DNA from: Microbacterium sp. LWH11-1.2
Lineage (GTDB): Bacteria; Actinomycetota; Actinomycetes; Actinomycetales; Microbacteriaceae
Assembly (NCBI RefSeq): GCF_038397745.1
Contig: NZ_CP151636.1
Coordinates: 2,294,001-2,358,000 of the forward strand
Direction of reading: 5' to 3'
Length of the DNA stretch: 64,000 bases
The notes below the pieces were generated by a model that did not search any database, was not told where the DNA came from, and worked only from the letters and a program-made list of their open reading frames with translations. The position numbers were made by a program, and so were the translations under genes. Positions 46,929 through 55,005 of the stretch are shown here, piece after piece; the first letter of the stretch is position 1; each line of letters begins with the position of its first letter.

Positions 46929-47249
46929 ATGGAGTTCCTCGTCCCCTACAGACGGCGCTTCGATGTGTCACGCAACCCGCGCCCGCTTTCCGCGCTCGCC
47001 CTCGTCGCCGTCGGACTGACCGGCTCGATGGTCGCGCTCGCCGGGTGCGCGACGTCCGCCGCAGAGAGTTCTGCGACCGACTCATCGGGATCGTTCGATG
47101 CCGAGACGGTGAAGAAGCTTGACCGAATTCTCGACGACGCCGTCTCGGATCCTGACATGCCGGGCGTGACGCCGGCTGTCTGGAGCCCGGATGGCGATCA
47201 CGTCGCCTCTGCCGGATGCGCCGACGTCGAGGCGAAGACGAAGATGACT
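46929..47249 (+). pseudogene. Truncated serine hydrolase/beta-lactamase-fold lipoprotein
   Basis: The first ~107 codons encode a signal peptide and lipobox VALAGC (Cys40), then KKLDRILDDAVSDPDMPGV and TPAVWSPDGDHVASAGCADV. These resemble the N-terminal part of class C beta-lactamase/DD-carboxypeptidase-like lipoproteins. After about 47249 the similarity stops, before the SxxK motif could appear; the open frame to 47414 is low-complexity. The catalytic domain is missing, so the gene is broken. The 253 bases to the next gene hold nothing recognisable. Confidence 0.68.
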
Positions 47250-47502
47250 CACAGGCCCCTGGGGGCCGCTCCCCAGAGCGGCTCACCAGGGTCCCATCTC
47301 GTGCCACCCACCTCTCCGACACGGAGTGCCGGGTGCCGGCGCATCCTGTCGCGAGGGTGCACCGGCACCGTGGGGGAACCGCGAACGGGGGAGCGTTGCG
47401 CGATTCACCTGTAAAGAGTGCGGAATCCCCGCAGAGTGACGCGCATCGGGCAGGAAAGGGCCGTTCCCGGCCCACGGCGACGGGCGTTCTAGGATGGCTC
47501 CG

Positions 47503-48510
47503 ATGAGCGAGCCGACCACCGACGCCGCGGTGCGCGCGACCGTGGGGCGCAAGCTCATCCGCAACCCGATGCTCTGGGGAGCGCTGCTGCTGCTCGGTGC
47601 GATCGCCGCGACGATCGCCGGCGATGACCTGAGCATCTTCCCGATGCTGTTGATGCTCGTCGGCGGATGGTGCTTCGGCTTCGCATTCGTGAACGCGACC
47701 CTGCGCATGACGCCGTCCCGCAACGGTGCGTACCTGCACATCGGCGTCGCCGTCGTCCTCGGCGCGATCATGACGTTCGTGGTCGAGTTCGGGAGCGAGC
47801 TGCTCGCGTCCCTCCCGGAGTCGGTGCGCGCCGTCGCGGTCGTGCTGCAGATCGCCGCGATCCCGGCGACGGGCTGGATCTGGCTCGGACTGCTCAGCCG
47901 CGTCACCGACGCGTTGACGCGACGCGACCGGAGGAAGCATCCTCTGCCCACGACCGTCGAGTGGGAGCGCGAGGAGAGCGGCGACGGGTCGAGCGTGCGC
48001 ATCAACGGCATCCCGCTCCGGATGAAGGTCCTCACGGGCGCGATCGTCGGAATCGTGATCGTCTTCGGACTCTTCGGCACGCTGCTGCTGATCGCCTTCG
48101 ACGACATCGTCATGCGACTGGGGCCGCGACTCCTGATCATCGTGGTGGGGGTCGTGATCGCACTGCCGGTGTACCTGGCGTTGACCGCGGTGCTGCGGCG
48201 GCGAACGGTCGCCTGCGTCATCGCCTTCGGCAACGACGAGCTCCGCGTGCGGGTGGGGGATGAGGATCACGTCGTCGCGTTCCGAGACCTCGAGTTCCTG
48301 CTGTGGCGGACCCGAAGCGACTACGCGCGGATCGAGGTGCGCGGGGCCGGCGTCGATCTGTCGGTGGTCGCCGGACTCGCGAAGCCTCCGGCCGGTCGCA
48401 CGGCCGGACTCCCCGCCCTGCCGCGACGCGTCTTCCGTCGCCTGGAGCTCGCGGGGATGAGCGTGGAGCGCGCGCGCCGCGGCGAGGTGATCACGTTCAC
48501 GCGTCCGTGA
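47503..48510 (+). CDS. Conserved membrane protein of unknown function
   Basis: Protein of 335 residues. Three to four hydrophobic helices fill ~20-135, a soluble part is at ~140-170, and two more helices lie at ~175-230. A C-terminal beta-rich part (VACVIAFGNDELRVRVGDEDHVVAFRDLEFLLW) looks like a bacterial PH-like domain. ATG 47503 has AGGA at good spacing; an ATG 3 codons upstream is also possible. No family is recognised with certainty. Confidence 0.75.
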   Translation: MSEPTTDAAVRATVGRKLIRNPMLWGALLLLGAIAATIAGDDLSIFPMLLMLVGGWCFGFAFVNATLRMTPSRNGAYLHIGVAVVLGAIMTFVVEFGSELLASLPESVRAVAVVLQIAAIPATGWIWLGLLSRVTDALTRRDRRKHPLPTTVEWEREESGDGSSVRINGIPLRMKVLTGAIVGIVIVFGLFGTLLLIAFDDIVMRLGPRLLIIVVGVVIALPVYLALTAVLRRRTVACVIAFGNDELRVRVGDEDHVVAFRDLEFLLWRTRSDYARIEVRGAGVDLSVVAGLAKPPAGRTAGLPALPRRVFRRLELAGMSVERARRGEVITFTRP

Positions 48511-48532
48511 GCCCTGTGCGACGACCTGGGCC

Positions 48533-49144
48533 TCAGGTGCTCGGATACTCCCGCTCTCGCAGCACCCGTGCGAGATGCGCCGCATTCCGAGCCGCTGTCG
48601 CCGTCGCGGCGGCCACCTTCTCAGGCACGTCGTCCAGATCCTTGTAGTCGACGGTCTGCATGGCCTCGCCGTTCCAGTAGACGGACGACTGCGACGGGAT
48701 CGTGTACCCGACGTCGTTCAGCGATTGGAAGAGGATCGCGGCGATGTGGTGTGCGCCGTCTTCGTTGCCGACGATCCCGGCGATGGCGACCTTGTCGAGC
48801 AGCGTGAGCCGACCGCGGGCATCGGTCTCCGAGAGCTCCGCGTCGAGCCTCTCGAGCACGCGCTGAGCGACGCTCGAGTGCTGTCCCATCCAGGTCGGCG
48901 TGACGAAGACCAGGATGTCGGCGTCGAGGATCTGGCGGCGCACGCCGGGCCACGCATCGTTCCCGCCCATGTCCTTCTCGACGCCGGGGCTGATCACGTG
49001 GTCGACAGCACGGATGACCTCGCCGGTGACACCGTGCCCCGCCAGGGCCGCGAGGATCTGCGACGCGAGCAGGTCCGAGCTCGAATCGCCAGGGGAGGGC
49101 TTCAGCGTGCAGGAGATGGCGACAGCCGTCAGCGGAGCGTTCAT
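48533..49144 (-). CDS. NADPH-dependent FMN reductase/flavodoxin-family protein
   Basis: Flavodoxin-fold protein of 203 residues. SCTLKPSPGDSSSDLLASQIL forms the FMN phosphate loop, DILVFVTPTWMGQHSSVAQRVLERLD the second flavin loop and KVAIAGIVGNEDGAHHI the third. ATG 49144 matches the family N-terminus; the frame is open 12 codons more. Relatives reduce FMN, quinones or chromate with NAD(P)H. It is a single gene, convergent with the membrane protein and divergent from the small protein at 49239. Confidence 0.86.
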   Translation of the reverse strand: MNAPLTAVAISCTLKPSPGDSSSDLLASQILAALAGHGVTGEVIRAVDHVISPGVEKDMGGNDAWPGVRRQILDADILVFVTPTWMGQHSSVAQRVLERLDAELSETDARGRLTLLDKVAIAGIVGNEDGAHHIAAILFQSLNDVGYTIPSQSSVYWNGEAMQTVDYKDLDDVPEKVAAATATAARNAAHLARVLREREYPST

Positions 49145-49238
49145 GGGGAGAGCGAACCACGGCCCTCCGCCCCGACCCAAGGGGGTTTCGTCCGCCCGTC
49201 CGGTACGCTAGAAGGCGGCCGCTACGACAGGAGATCCC

Positions 49239-49445
49239 GTGATCCTCAGCTTCATCTTCTTCATGATCCTCTTCCTCGGAGGCATCTGGCTGATGGGTCT
49301 CGCGCAGTCGCTTCCCGTGGAGTACGCGGCCTACGTCTTCGTCGCCGGTCTCCTGATCGTGAGCCTGTCGCTCGCGTTCATGATGCGTCAGCGCGGCTCC
49401 GCGACCCGCCGCAAGGACAACTGGTCGGGCAGCCCGACCGAGTGA
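49239..49445 (+). CDS. Small two-helix membrane protein
   Basis: Protein of 68 residues with two hydrophobic segments (~2-22 and ~28-47) and a basic, polar tail RQRGSATRRKDNWSGSPTE. The GTG start at 49239 is preceded by CAGGAGA, a good ribosome site, which makes expression likely. No known family is recognised. Confidence 0.65.
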   Translation: MILSFIFFMILFLGGIWLMGLAQSLPVEYAAYVFVAGLLIVSLSLAFMMRQRGSATRRKDNWSGSPTE

Positions 49446-49457
49446 TCGTCGGCGCGC

Positions 49458-50060
49458 TCAGCGCCGTCGCGCGAGTCGCGCCTCGAGGTTGGCCTTCACC
49501 GCCGGCCATTCCGGCTCGATGATCGAGAACTCGACGCTGTCGCGCAGCGCGCCGTTGCGGTAGCGGCTCATGGCTCGCATCACGCCGTCCTGCTTGGCGC
49601 CGAGCCGCTCGATGGCCGCGCGCGACTGGAAGTTCACCCACTGCGTCGTCAGGCCGACCCGGAAGACCCCGAGCGTCTCGAAGGCGTGCCGCAGCAGCAG
49701 GAGCTTGGACTCCGCGTTCGTGCCCGTGCCGTGCGCCGACGGACGGTTCCAGGTGTATCCGATGTGCAGACGCGGCACATCGGCGACGATGTCGTAGAAC
49801 GAGGTCAGACCGAGGACGCGCCCGGAGGCGTCGAACGCGGTGAACGGCAGCATCTCGCCCGTGTCGATCAGGCCGATGCGGCGGTCGACCTCGGCGGCGA
49901 CGCCGTCGGGAGCCGGCACCGACGTGTACCAGGCGGTCTTCCACAGGTCGCCCTCCTCGACGGCCTCCACGAGGCCAGCGACGTGAGAGCGATCGAGCGG
50001 ACGGAGCTCGACGAGCTCACCGGTCAGGGTGACGGGGGCGGGGGTGACGAGGAAAGCCAT
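49458..50060 (-). CDS. GNAT-family N-acetyltransferase (RimJ/RimL type)
   Basis: Acetyltransferase of 200 residues. The N-terminal GELVELRPLDRSHVAGLVEA and the acetyl-CoA loop HIGYTWNRPSAHGTGTNAESKLLLLRHAFE are followed by VNFQSRAAIERLGAKQDGV, typical of the RimJ/L-like group acting on amino groups of proteins or small molecules. ATG 50060 is preferred; an in-frame TTG at 50072 would overlap the next gene. No clear ribosome site is seen. Substrate unknown. Confidence 0.88.
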   Translation of the reverse strand: MAFLVTPAPVTLTGELVELRPLDRSHVAGLVEAVEEGDLWKTAWYTSVPAPDGVAAEVDRRIGLIDTGEMLPFTAFDASGRVLGLTSFYDIVADVPRLHIGYTWNRPSAHGTGTNAESKLLLLRHAFETLGVFRVGLTTQWVNFQSRAAIERLGAKQDGVMRAMSRYRNGALRDSVEFSIIEPEWPAVKANLEARLARRR

Positions 50061-50068
50061 GAGGATAT

Positions 50069-50506
50069 TCAATCAGCGCACGCAGGCTGAGCAGAGCCTC
50101 CCGCCGCGCTGAACCCGAGCGTCGCATCCGTTCCCTTTCGCCGGAGAAGGCGCTGATACGCGACGACGATCTCTACCGTCACCCCGAGCTCGAACGCGAG
50201 GCTCGCCAGGTGCGGTCCGCGCAGGTGCTCGGCCTCCGCGTATGCGCGGGGCGTGATGAGGCGGGCGGCCGCCCATTCGTCGGCCTGCCGTTCCTGCCTC
50301 TCGCGAATCGTCGCGGACCTGGTCGGCTCGTGCCCGAGCAGGGCGTGGGCGAGCTCGTGCGCGAGCACGCTGAGTGCCGTGCGAGCGGTCATGCCGGGGG
50401 CGAGTCGGATGGTACCGGATGCCGGCTCGAAACCGCCGCAGGTGGCTCCGGACCGCTCGACGATGCGCAGGCCATGCTCCTCGGCGAGGCGGAGGAGCTG
50501 GTGCAT
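50069..50506 (-). CDS. ImmA/IrrE-type metallopeptidase
   Basis: Zinc peptidase-like protein of 145 residues. The HELAH motif is at 50-54, within ALSVLAHELAHALLGH, and RQADEWAAARLI supplies the third ligand region. ImmA/IrrE proteins cleave or inactivate a partner XRE repressor. Such a gene lies 8 bases upstream (50515-50889) in the same unit. This suggests a derepression switch responding to a signal, though not necessarily of phage origin. Confidence 0.9.
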   Translation of the reverse strand: MHQLLRLAEEHGLRIVERSGATCGGFEPASGTIRLAPGMTARTALSVLAHELAHALLGHEPTRSATIRERQERQADEWAAARLITPRAYAEAEHLRGPHLASLAFELGVTVEIVVAYQRLLRRKGTDATLGFSAAGGSAQPACAD

Positions 50507-50514
50507 GAGGTTCC

Positions 50515-50889
50515 CTATTCGTAGAGATCGTCGGTGTCGGCGCCGTGGCGGAGGCCGGAATCGAATGCGACTTCCCTCTGATCATGGCGCGGGCCTGGGA
50601 CATCGGGTCGGCGGCGCAGAACGCTGATGCGCGCGGCGGGGGCGTCGTCAGCGCGCAGACGATCCTCGGCACGGTCGAGGAGCACGTGGGGCTCGAGGCC
50701 GACCACCGCGCACACCTGGTAGACGACGGGGATGGGGATCGATCGTTTGCCGGTGACGTAGTTGTCCAGGGCGCTCCGCGCGATGCCGATGTCACGCGCC
50801 ATGGCGGCGATGCTGCTTCGCGCCGCCGCGATCTCGGCGCGGAGCTGGCTGCCCACCGCTGCGTTGAAGTCGTCTGCAGGTGTCTTCAC
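50515..50889 (-). CDS. XRE-family HTH regulator
   Basis: Protein of about 124 residues with an XRE HTH at ~10-70 (RAEIAAARSSIAAMARDIGIARSALDNYVTGKRSIPIPVVYQVCAVVG in pieces). GTG 50889 is chosen because the palindrome AATAT-CGTC-ATATT (50921-50934) then lies in its promoter; an in-frame ATG at 50931 overlaps that site. It forms a unit with the downstream ImmA-type peptidase, its probable inactivator. The C-terminal ~45 residues are not conserved-looking. Confidence 0.82.
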   Translation of the reverse strand: MKTPADDFNAAVGSQLRAEIAAARSSIAAMARDIGIARSALDNYVTGKRSIPIPVVYQVCAVVGLEPHVLLDRAEDRLRADDAPAARISVLRRRPDVPGPRHDQREVAFDSGLRHGADTDDLYE

Positions 50890-50920
50890 CCGGCACACGA
50901 TAGCACCGACGTGTAGCCAG

Positions 50921-50934
50921 AATATCGTCATATT
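50921..50934. promoter_or_regulatory. Palindromic operator of the XRE/ImmA pair
   Basis: AATAT-CGTC-ATATT, perfect 5-base arms around a 4-base spacer, AT-rich in a very GC-rich context. It lies between the divergent XRE gene (start 50889) and the small HTH gene (start 50984), so it could control both. Confidence 0.6.
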
Positions 50935-50983
50935 GGTACAGGCGAGCGTTGAATGGAGGCGTATGACTTTGTAGTGTCGACAT

Positions 50984-51283
50984 ATGGGATCGGAAGCAGG
51001 TCATTTGGTGGCACAGGCCGTTCGGCAGCACCTGCATCGACGCGAGTTGTCGTTGGAGTGGCTCGCTGCGGAGATGGGAATCGAGCCCGCACTTCTGCAC
51101 GCGAAGCTCTCCCAACAGACGGATCCCACGGGAGCAGACCCCGCGGTCCTCGATCTCACGGTCGTCGACCTGGCGAACATCGCGACCGCCCTCAGGGTCC
51201 CCGTCTCATCGCTGGCTCCGAGCTCGCCCGGTGCGACGCCCGATGCGGGCGATCGGCGGGCATCGGGGGTCTTCGACGGGTAG
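50984..51283 (+). CDS. Small HTH-domain protein
   Basis: Protein of 99 residues. The N-terminal part VAQAVRQHLHRRELSLEWLAAEMGIEPALLHAKLSQ and DLTVVDLANIATALRVPVSSLA together form an XRE/lambda-repressor-like HTH. The C-terminal ~25 residues are Ser/Gly/Asp-rich and likely unstructured. It is divergent from the XRE/ImmA pair over a 94-base region with a palindrome. Function unknown; it may act as an antagonist of the other regulator. Confidence 0.7.
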   Translation: MGSEAGHLVAQAVRQHLHRRELSLEWLAAEMGIEPALLHAKLSQQTDPTGADPAVLDLTVVDLANIATALRVPVSSLAPSSPGATPDAGDRRASGVFDG

Positions 51284-51293
51284 CGTGTCCGAC

Positions 51294-52223
51294 ATGAAGA
51301 CAGTGCCGTTCGGATCCGCCACCGCCCCCGCCGTCGTCGCCGGAATGATGCGCATCGACGACAAGGACGACGCGCACATCCGCGATCTCTACGCCGCCGC
51401 ACGCGATTCCGGAATCGACTTCTTCGATCACGCCGACATCTACGGCGGGAGCATGCATCACTGCGAGTCGCGGTTCGCCGACGCTCTGCGGCTCACCGCC
51501 TCCGAGCGCGACGAGATCGTGCTGCAGACCAAGTGCGGCATCGTGCCGAAGCAGGGAATGTTCGACTTCTCCTACGAGCACATCGTCGCTCAGGTCGAGG
51601 GGTCGCTCGCCGCCCTGCGCACCGACCGGATCGACGTGCTCCTGCTCCACCGCCCCGACGCGCTCGTGGAGCCCGACGAGGTCGCCCGGGCGTTCGATGA
51701 GCTCGAGGCCGACGGCAAGGTGCGGGCGTTCGGAGTGTCGAACCACACGCCGAGGCAGATCGACCTGCTGCGCACGGCCGTGCGTCAGCCGCTGATCGCG
51801 AACCAGCTGCAGTTGTCGATCACCCACGCGCCGATCATCGCGCAGCCCATCGCGATGAACATGGCGGGCGAGGAGCAGAGCGTCGTCCGCGACGGCGGGG
51901 GCATCGTCGAGTACTGCCGCATCAACGGCATCACGATCCAGGCCTGGTCGCCGTTCCAGGGCGGCTTCTTCACCGGGGTCTTCCTCGGCAACCCGGAGTA
52001 CGCCGAACTCAACACGGTGATCGATCGACTCGCCGCGTCCTACGGCGTCACCCCGATCGCCATCGCGACCGCGTGGATCACCCGGCACCCCGCGCACATG
52101 CAGGTCGTGCTCGGCACGACCACGCCGCAGCGCGTGCGCGATGCCGCGGCCGGCGCCGACGTCGAGCTCACGCGCGCCGAGTGGTACGAACTGTTCCGCG
52201 CCGCGGGCCACCTGCTCCCGTAG
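51294..52223 (+). CDS. Aldo/keto reductase (YdhF-like), copy 2
   Basis: AKR of 309 residues. FFDHADIYGG gives Asp and Tyr, VLQTKCG the Lys and LLLHRPDA the His of the tetrad; the cofactor part is VVLGTTTPQRV. It is strikingly similar to the protein at 39703-40635 along the whole length. ATG 51294 lies 10 bases after the small HTH gene. The codon use is that of the core regions, so this copy looks native and the other acquired or duplicated. Confidence 0.93.
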   Translation: MKTVPFGSATAPAVVAGMMRIDDKDDAHIRDLYAAARDSGIDFFDHADIYGGSMHHCESRFADALRLTASERDEIVLQTKCGIVPKQGMFDFSYEHIVAQVEGSLAALRTDRIDVLLLHRPDALVEPDEVARAFDELEADGKVRAFGVSNHTPRQIDLLRTAVRQPLIANQLQLSITHAPIIAQPIAMNMAGEEQSVVRDGGGIVEYCRINGITIQAWSPFQGGFFTGVFLGNPEYAELNTVIDRLAASYGVTPIAIATAWITRHPAHMQVVLGTTTPQRVRDAAAGADVELTRAEWYELFRAAGHLLP

Positions 52224-52261
52224 GCCGCGCGGCCGAATCCAGCGTCGTCTACCCTGAACTC

Positions 52262-52645
52262 ATGCCGTTCCTGTTCTCGATCCTCGTCATCGCGCTGATG
52301 ATCGGCGCGCTGATCGACATCATCACGCGCGACGACTCGCAGGTGAAGCATCTGCCGAAGATGGTGTGGATCATCATCGTGATCCTGCTGCCGTTGATCG
52401 GCAGCGCGCTCTGGTTCGGGATCGGGCGGGAGTACGGCGAGTCCGGCATCTCGCTCCCGCGGATGCGGCGGTCCGAGCGGCCGGCGGGACCCGTGGACGT
52501 CCGCCCGGCACCGCCGACGGACCTTCGCACGACCGAGCAGCAGATCGCCGACCTCGATCGGGAGATCGAGGAATGGCGCCTGCGCGAGGAGCTCGAGCGG
52601 CGCCGCCGAGACGGCGAGGAACCTGCCGCCGGGGCGGCGTCCTAG
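52262..52645 (+). CDS. Membrane protein with phospholipase D N-terminal-type domain
   Basis: Protein of 127 residues. Two N-terminal helices (LFSILVIALMIGALIDII and MVWIIIVILLPLIGSALWFGIG) form the PLDc_N domain found alone in many actinobacteria. A proline-rich linker follows, then a charged coiled-coil-like tail (TTEQQIADLDREIEEWRLREELERRRR). Its role is unknown. ATG 52262 opens right at the first helix. Confidence 0.82.
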   Translation: MPFLFSILVIALMIGALIDIITRDDSQVKHLPKMVWIIIVILLPLIGSALWFGIGREYGESGISLPRMRRSERPAGPVDVRPAPPTDLRTTEQQIADLDREIEEWRLREELERRRRDGEEPAAGAAS

Positions 52646-52648
52646 AAG

Positions 52649-53623
52649 CTACGCCGCGGGCGCGACCTTGCGATCGAGGGATTCCCTGACGGTGTCTTCG
52701 AGCATCGGATAACGGAACTCGAACCCTGCGGTGGTGAGCTTCTCCGGGAGCACCCAGCGGCTCTTGAGAACGAGCTCGGTCTCGGTGCGGATGCCGATGG
52801 CCCCGAGTTCCAGCATCCACCGCGGCATCGGCACTCCGATACGGGCGCCGAGCACGCGGCGCACCGTCGCCATGAACTCGACGTTGTCGACCGGGTGGGG
52901 CGCAGCGGCGTTGATCGGACCCTCGAGTGTCGGAGTCTCCTCGAGGAAGTCGATGATGCGCGCCACGTCTTCGATGTGCACCCAGCTGAAGCGTTGACGC
53001 CCTCGGCGCGCACCGAGGAGGTGCGCGGTGCCCGCCGCGCGGCGAGCACGGCTCACCGGCCAGCGGCCGTCGTGTTGGGCCCCGCCGAGTCCCAGCCGGG
53101 CGAGGTTCCGGATCGGGCCGAGCACGCCGCCGTGGCCGAGGACGATCGCGCTGCGCAGCGCGATCCGGCGCGTGCGGGGGAGGTCGGCGGCGAACAGCGC
53201 GTGCTCCCAGGCCTTCGCGACCTCGACCGAGAATCCGCTGCCGATCTCGCCGTCCGACTCGGTCATCGGCCGATCCTCCGCATGCCGATAGATCGTGGCG
53301 GTGGAGGAGTTCACCCAGAGCGCGGGAGGGGCGGAGGCCTTCTCGATGGCGCGGCTCAGCGACGAGGTCGTCTCCAGGCGCGAGCGGAAGATCTCGGCGC
53401 GGTTCTCGGGGGTGTAGCGGCAGTTGACGCTCTTGCCCGCCAGGCCGATCACGAGAGAGGCACCGTCGACCGCCTGATCGATGGCCGTCTGATCGCCCCA
53501 ACGGATGTCGGCTCCGGAGCGGGAGATCGTGACGACCTCGCGACCGTCGGACCGCAGGCGCGGGATCAGGTACCGTCCCATGAATCCGGTCGAGCCTCCG
53601 ACGACGACCCTGCCTGCGCTCAT
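52649..53623 (-). CDS. TIGR01777-type NAD-dependent epimerase (DUF1731)
   Basis: SDR-extended protein of 324 residues. GGSTGFMGRYL (9-19) is the NAD motif, and NSSTATIYRHAEDRPM holds the Tyr-like site. SWVHIEDVARIIDFL and NAAAPHPVDNVEF are signatures of the TIGR01777 family, which ends in a DUF1731 domain (PRWMLELGAIGIRTETELVLKSRWVLPEKL). ATG 53623 overlaps the DUF4166 gene stop (ATGA). The two proteins probably act together. The reaction is not known. Confidence 0.9.
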   Translation of the reverse strand: MSAGRVVVGGSTGFMGRYLIPRLRSDGREVVTISRSGADIRWGDQTAIDQAVDGASLVIGLAGKSVNCRYTPENRAEIFRSRLETTSSLSRAIEKASAPPALWVNSSTATIYRHAEDRPMTESDGEIGSGFSVEVAKAWEHALFAADLPRTRRIALRSAIVLGHGGVLGPIRNLARLGLGGAQHDGRWPVSRARRAAGTAHLLGARRGRQRFSWVHIEDVARIIDFLEETPTLEGPINAAAPHPVDNVEFMATVRRVLGARIGVPMPRWMLELGAIGIRTETELVLKSRWVLPEKLTTAGFEFRYPMLEDTVRESLDRKVAPAA

Positions 53624-54255
53624 CCGGCGTTCTCCCTCTCTGCGACAGTCTCGATGCGGTACTGGAAGTGTCCGCGGTACTCGTACACGCGGCCGATGAC
53701 CGGGACGTCGATGCTCACGCTCACGAACTGGCGGTCGGCGGCGTCGTCGAACCGCTCGGTGAGTCGGACGACGGGGGAGAGGAATCGGGGGAGTCGTACG
53801 CGCAGGCGTCCGAGGCGGAACCCGACCGCGCGGCTCGTGAGCTCGAGGGCTCCGTCGTGGGCGCGCACGTCGAAGCAGGCGGCGATGAGGCCGGGCTCGC
53901 CGAGCTCGTCGACCACGCGGCCATGGCGGGTGAGGGCGACGGCGTCGTGCATGACCCACGGCCCGCGCGCCAGGTGGAACGTGCGCTCGCCGATGGCGCG
54001 GGAGGCGATCGTGCGGTTCTCGATGCGGAAGGGGATGTCGCGTTCCCAGCAGGCGGCGACCACGCCGCGGCGCTCGAGCAGGCGGAGGATCGGCCAGAGC
54101 CAGCGTCGTGGCGTCCCGACCCGTTCGAAGACGCCCTCGCCGATGCCGACGGCGCCGTCGGGGATCGCCTGGAAGTACGTGCGAAGCCGCGGATGCAGGT
54201 CGTCGAGGCGCTCGCCGAGTGCTCTCGCGTAGGGGGACTGCGGCACGGGCGTCAC
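53620..54255 (-). CDS. DUF4166 protein
   Basis: Protein of 211 residues resembling DUF4166: the N-terminal YARALGERLDDLHPRLRTYF is followed by RIENRTIASRAIGERTFHL and GRVYEYRGHFQYRIETV. No enzyme motif or signal peptide is seen. The GTG start at 54255 gives a family-like length. DUF4166 is often found beside NAD-dependent epimerases of the neighbouring type, and here the two overlap by 4 bases. Confidence 0.82.
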   Translation of the reverse strand: MTPVPQSPYARALGERLDDLHPRLRTYFQAIPDGAVGIGEGVFERVGTPRRWLWPILRLLERRGVVAACWERDIPFRIENRTIASRAIGERTFHLARGPWVMHDAVALTRHGRVVDELGEPGLIAACFDVRAHDGALELTSRAVGFRLGRLRVRLPRFLSPVVRLTERFDDAADRQFVSVSIDVPVIGRVYEYRGHFQYRIETVAERENAG

Positions 54256-54293
54256 GCTTCGAGCCTAGCCCGCGTGCCTGCCGCCGCCGGACT

Positions 54294-54899
54294 TCAGCCC
54301 GCCGGTCGCAGCAGCCGGTCGAGGAGGGCCAGAGCCTCGTGCTGCGGCGCGGCGTCGTCGAGCAGCCACTGGGTCTGCAGACCGTCGGATGCTGCCACGA
54401 CGAGCGCGGCGACGGCATCCGGATCCGCGTCCTGGCGGAGGCGTCCACGTTCCTGCTGCTCTCTGACAGCGTCGGCGAGGCGGGTTCGGAGGTCGGCGAA
54501 CCGTGCCGTCGCGAAGTCGCGCGCCACGGGGTGACCGTCTTCCAGGGCTGAGGCGACCAGTGTCGAGTAGAGCTGGACGAGCCCGGGAACCTCGCGGTTG
54601 GTGCGCGCGGACGCGATCATCCGCTCGACCGGCGTCGCGTCGTCCGGCACGATCTCCTGCCGGTGGGCGGGGGCGTTGCTCTCTTGGTACACGGCGACGA
54701 GGAGCTCCTCCAGCGAGCCGAAGTAGTGCGTCAGTGCGGCGTGCGTGACCCCGACCTCGCGGGCGATGGCGCGCAGGCTGGTGCGGTCGGCGCCGCGCTC
54801 GGCGAAAACCTCGATGGCGCGGTCGAGGATCTCCTGGCGCCGCGCGATCCCCTTCGCATAGGCGCCGCGCTGGCGAGGGCGCTCATCGTCGTCGGGCAT
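54294..54899 (-). CDS. TetR/AcrR-family transcriptional regulator
   Basis: Regulator of 201 residues. The HTH is SLRAIAREVGVTHAALTHYFGSLEELLVAVY; the C-terminal domain includes the segments VPGLVQLYS and DGLQTQWLLD. It shares its N-terminal AYAKGIARRQEIL and the C-terminal pattern with the TetR at 39032. It is divergent from the sugar isomerase-like gene at 55006 and probably controls it through a dyad at 54919-54940. Confidence 0.92.
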   Translation of the reverse strand: MPDDDERPRQRGAYAKGIARRQEILDRAIEVFAERGADRTSLRAIAREVGVTHAALTHYFGSLEELLVAVYQESNAPAHRQEIVPDDATPVERMIASARTNREVPGLVQLYSTLVASALEDGHPVARDFATARFADLRTRLADAVREQQERGRLRQDADPDAVAALVVAASDGLQTQWLLDDAAPQHEALALLDRLLRPAG

Positions 54900-54918
54900 G
54901 GTCGGAGTCTAGCGAATG

Positions 54919-54940
54919 AAAACTTCCGCGTGGAGGTATT
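54919..54940. promoter_or_regulatory. Candidate TetR operator
   Basis: Imperfect dyad AAAACTTCC-GCGT-GGAGGTATT (7 of 9 arm positions paired), 20 bases upstream of the TetR start and 66 bases before the isomerase-like gene. Confidence 0.4.
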
Positions 54941-55005
54941 TGGTGATAGCGTGCTGACGTCGGGTCGCGCACCCGCCGTCACCGATGACCGAAGGAGCAA
55001 GACCG

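Noticed and set aside
50069..51283. Prophage remnant around the XRE/ImmA pair
   Set aside because: No integrase, structural or lysis genes; neighbours are ordinary metabolic genes.
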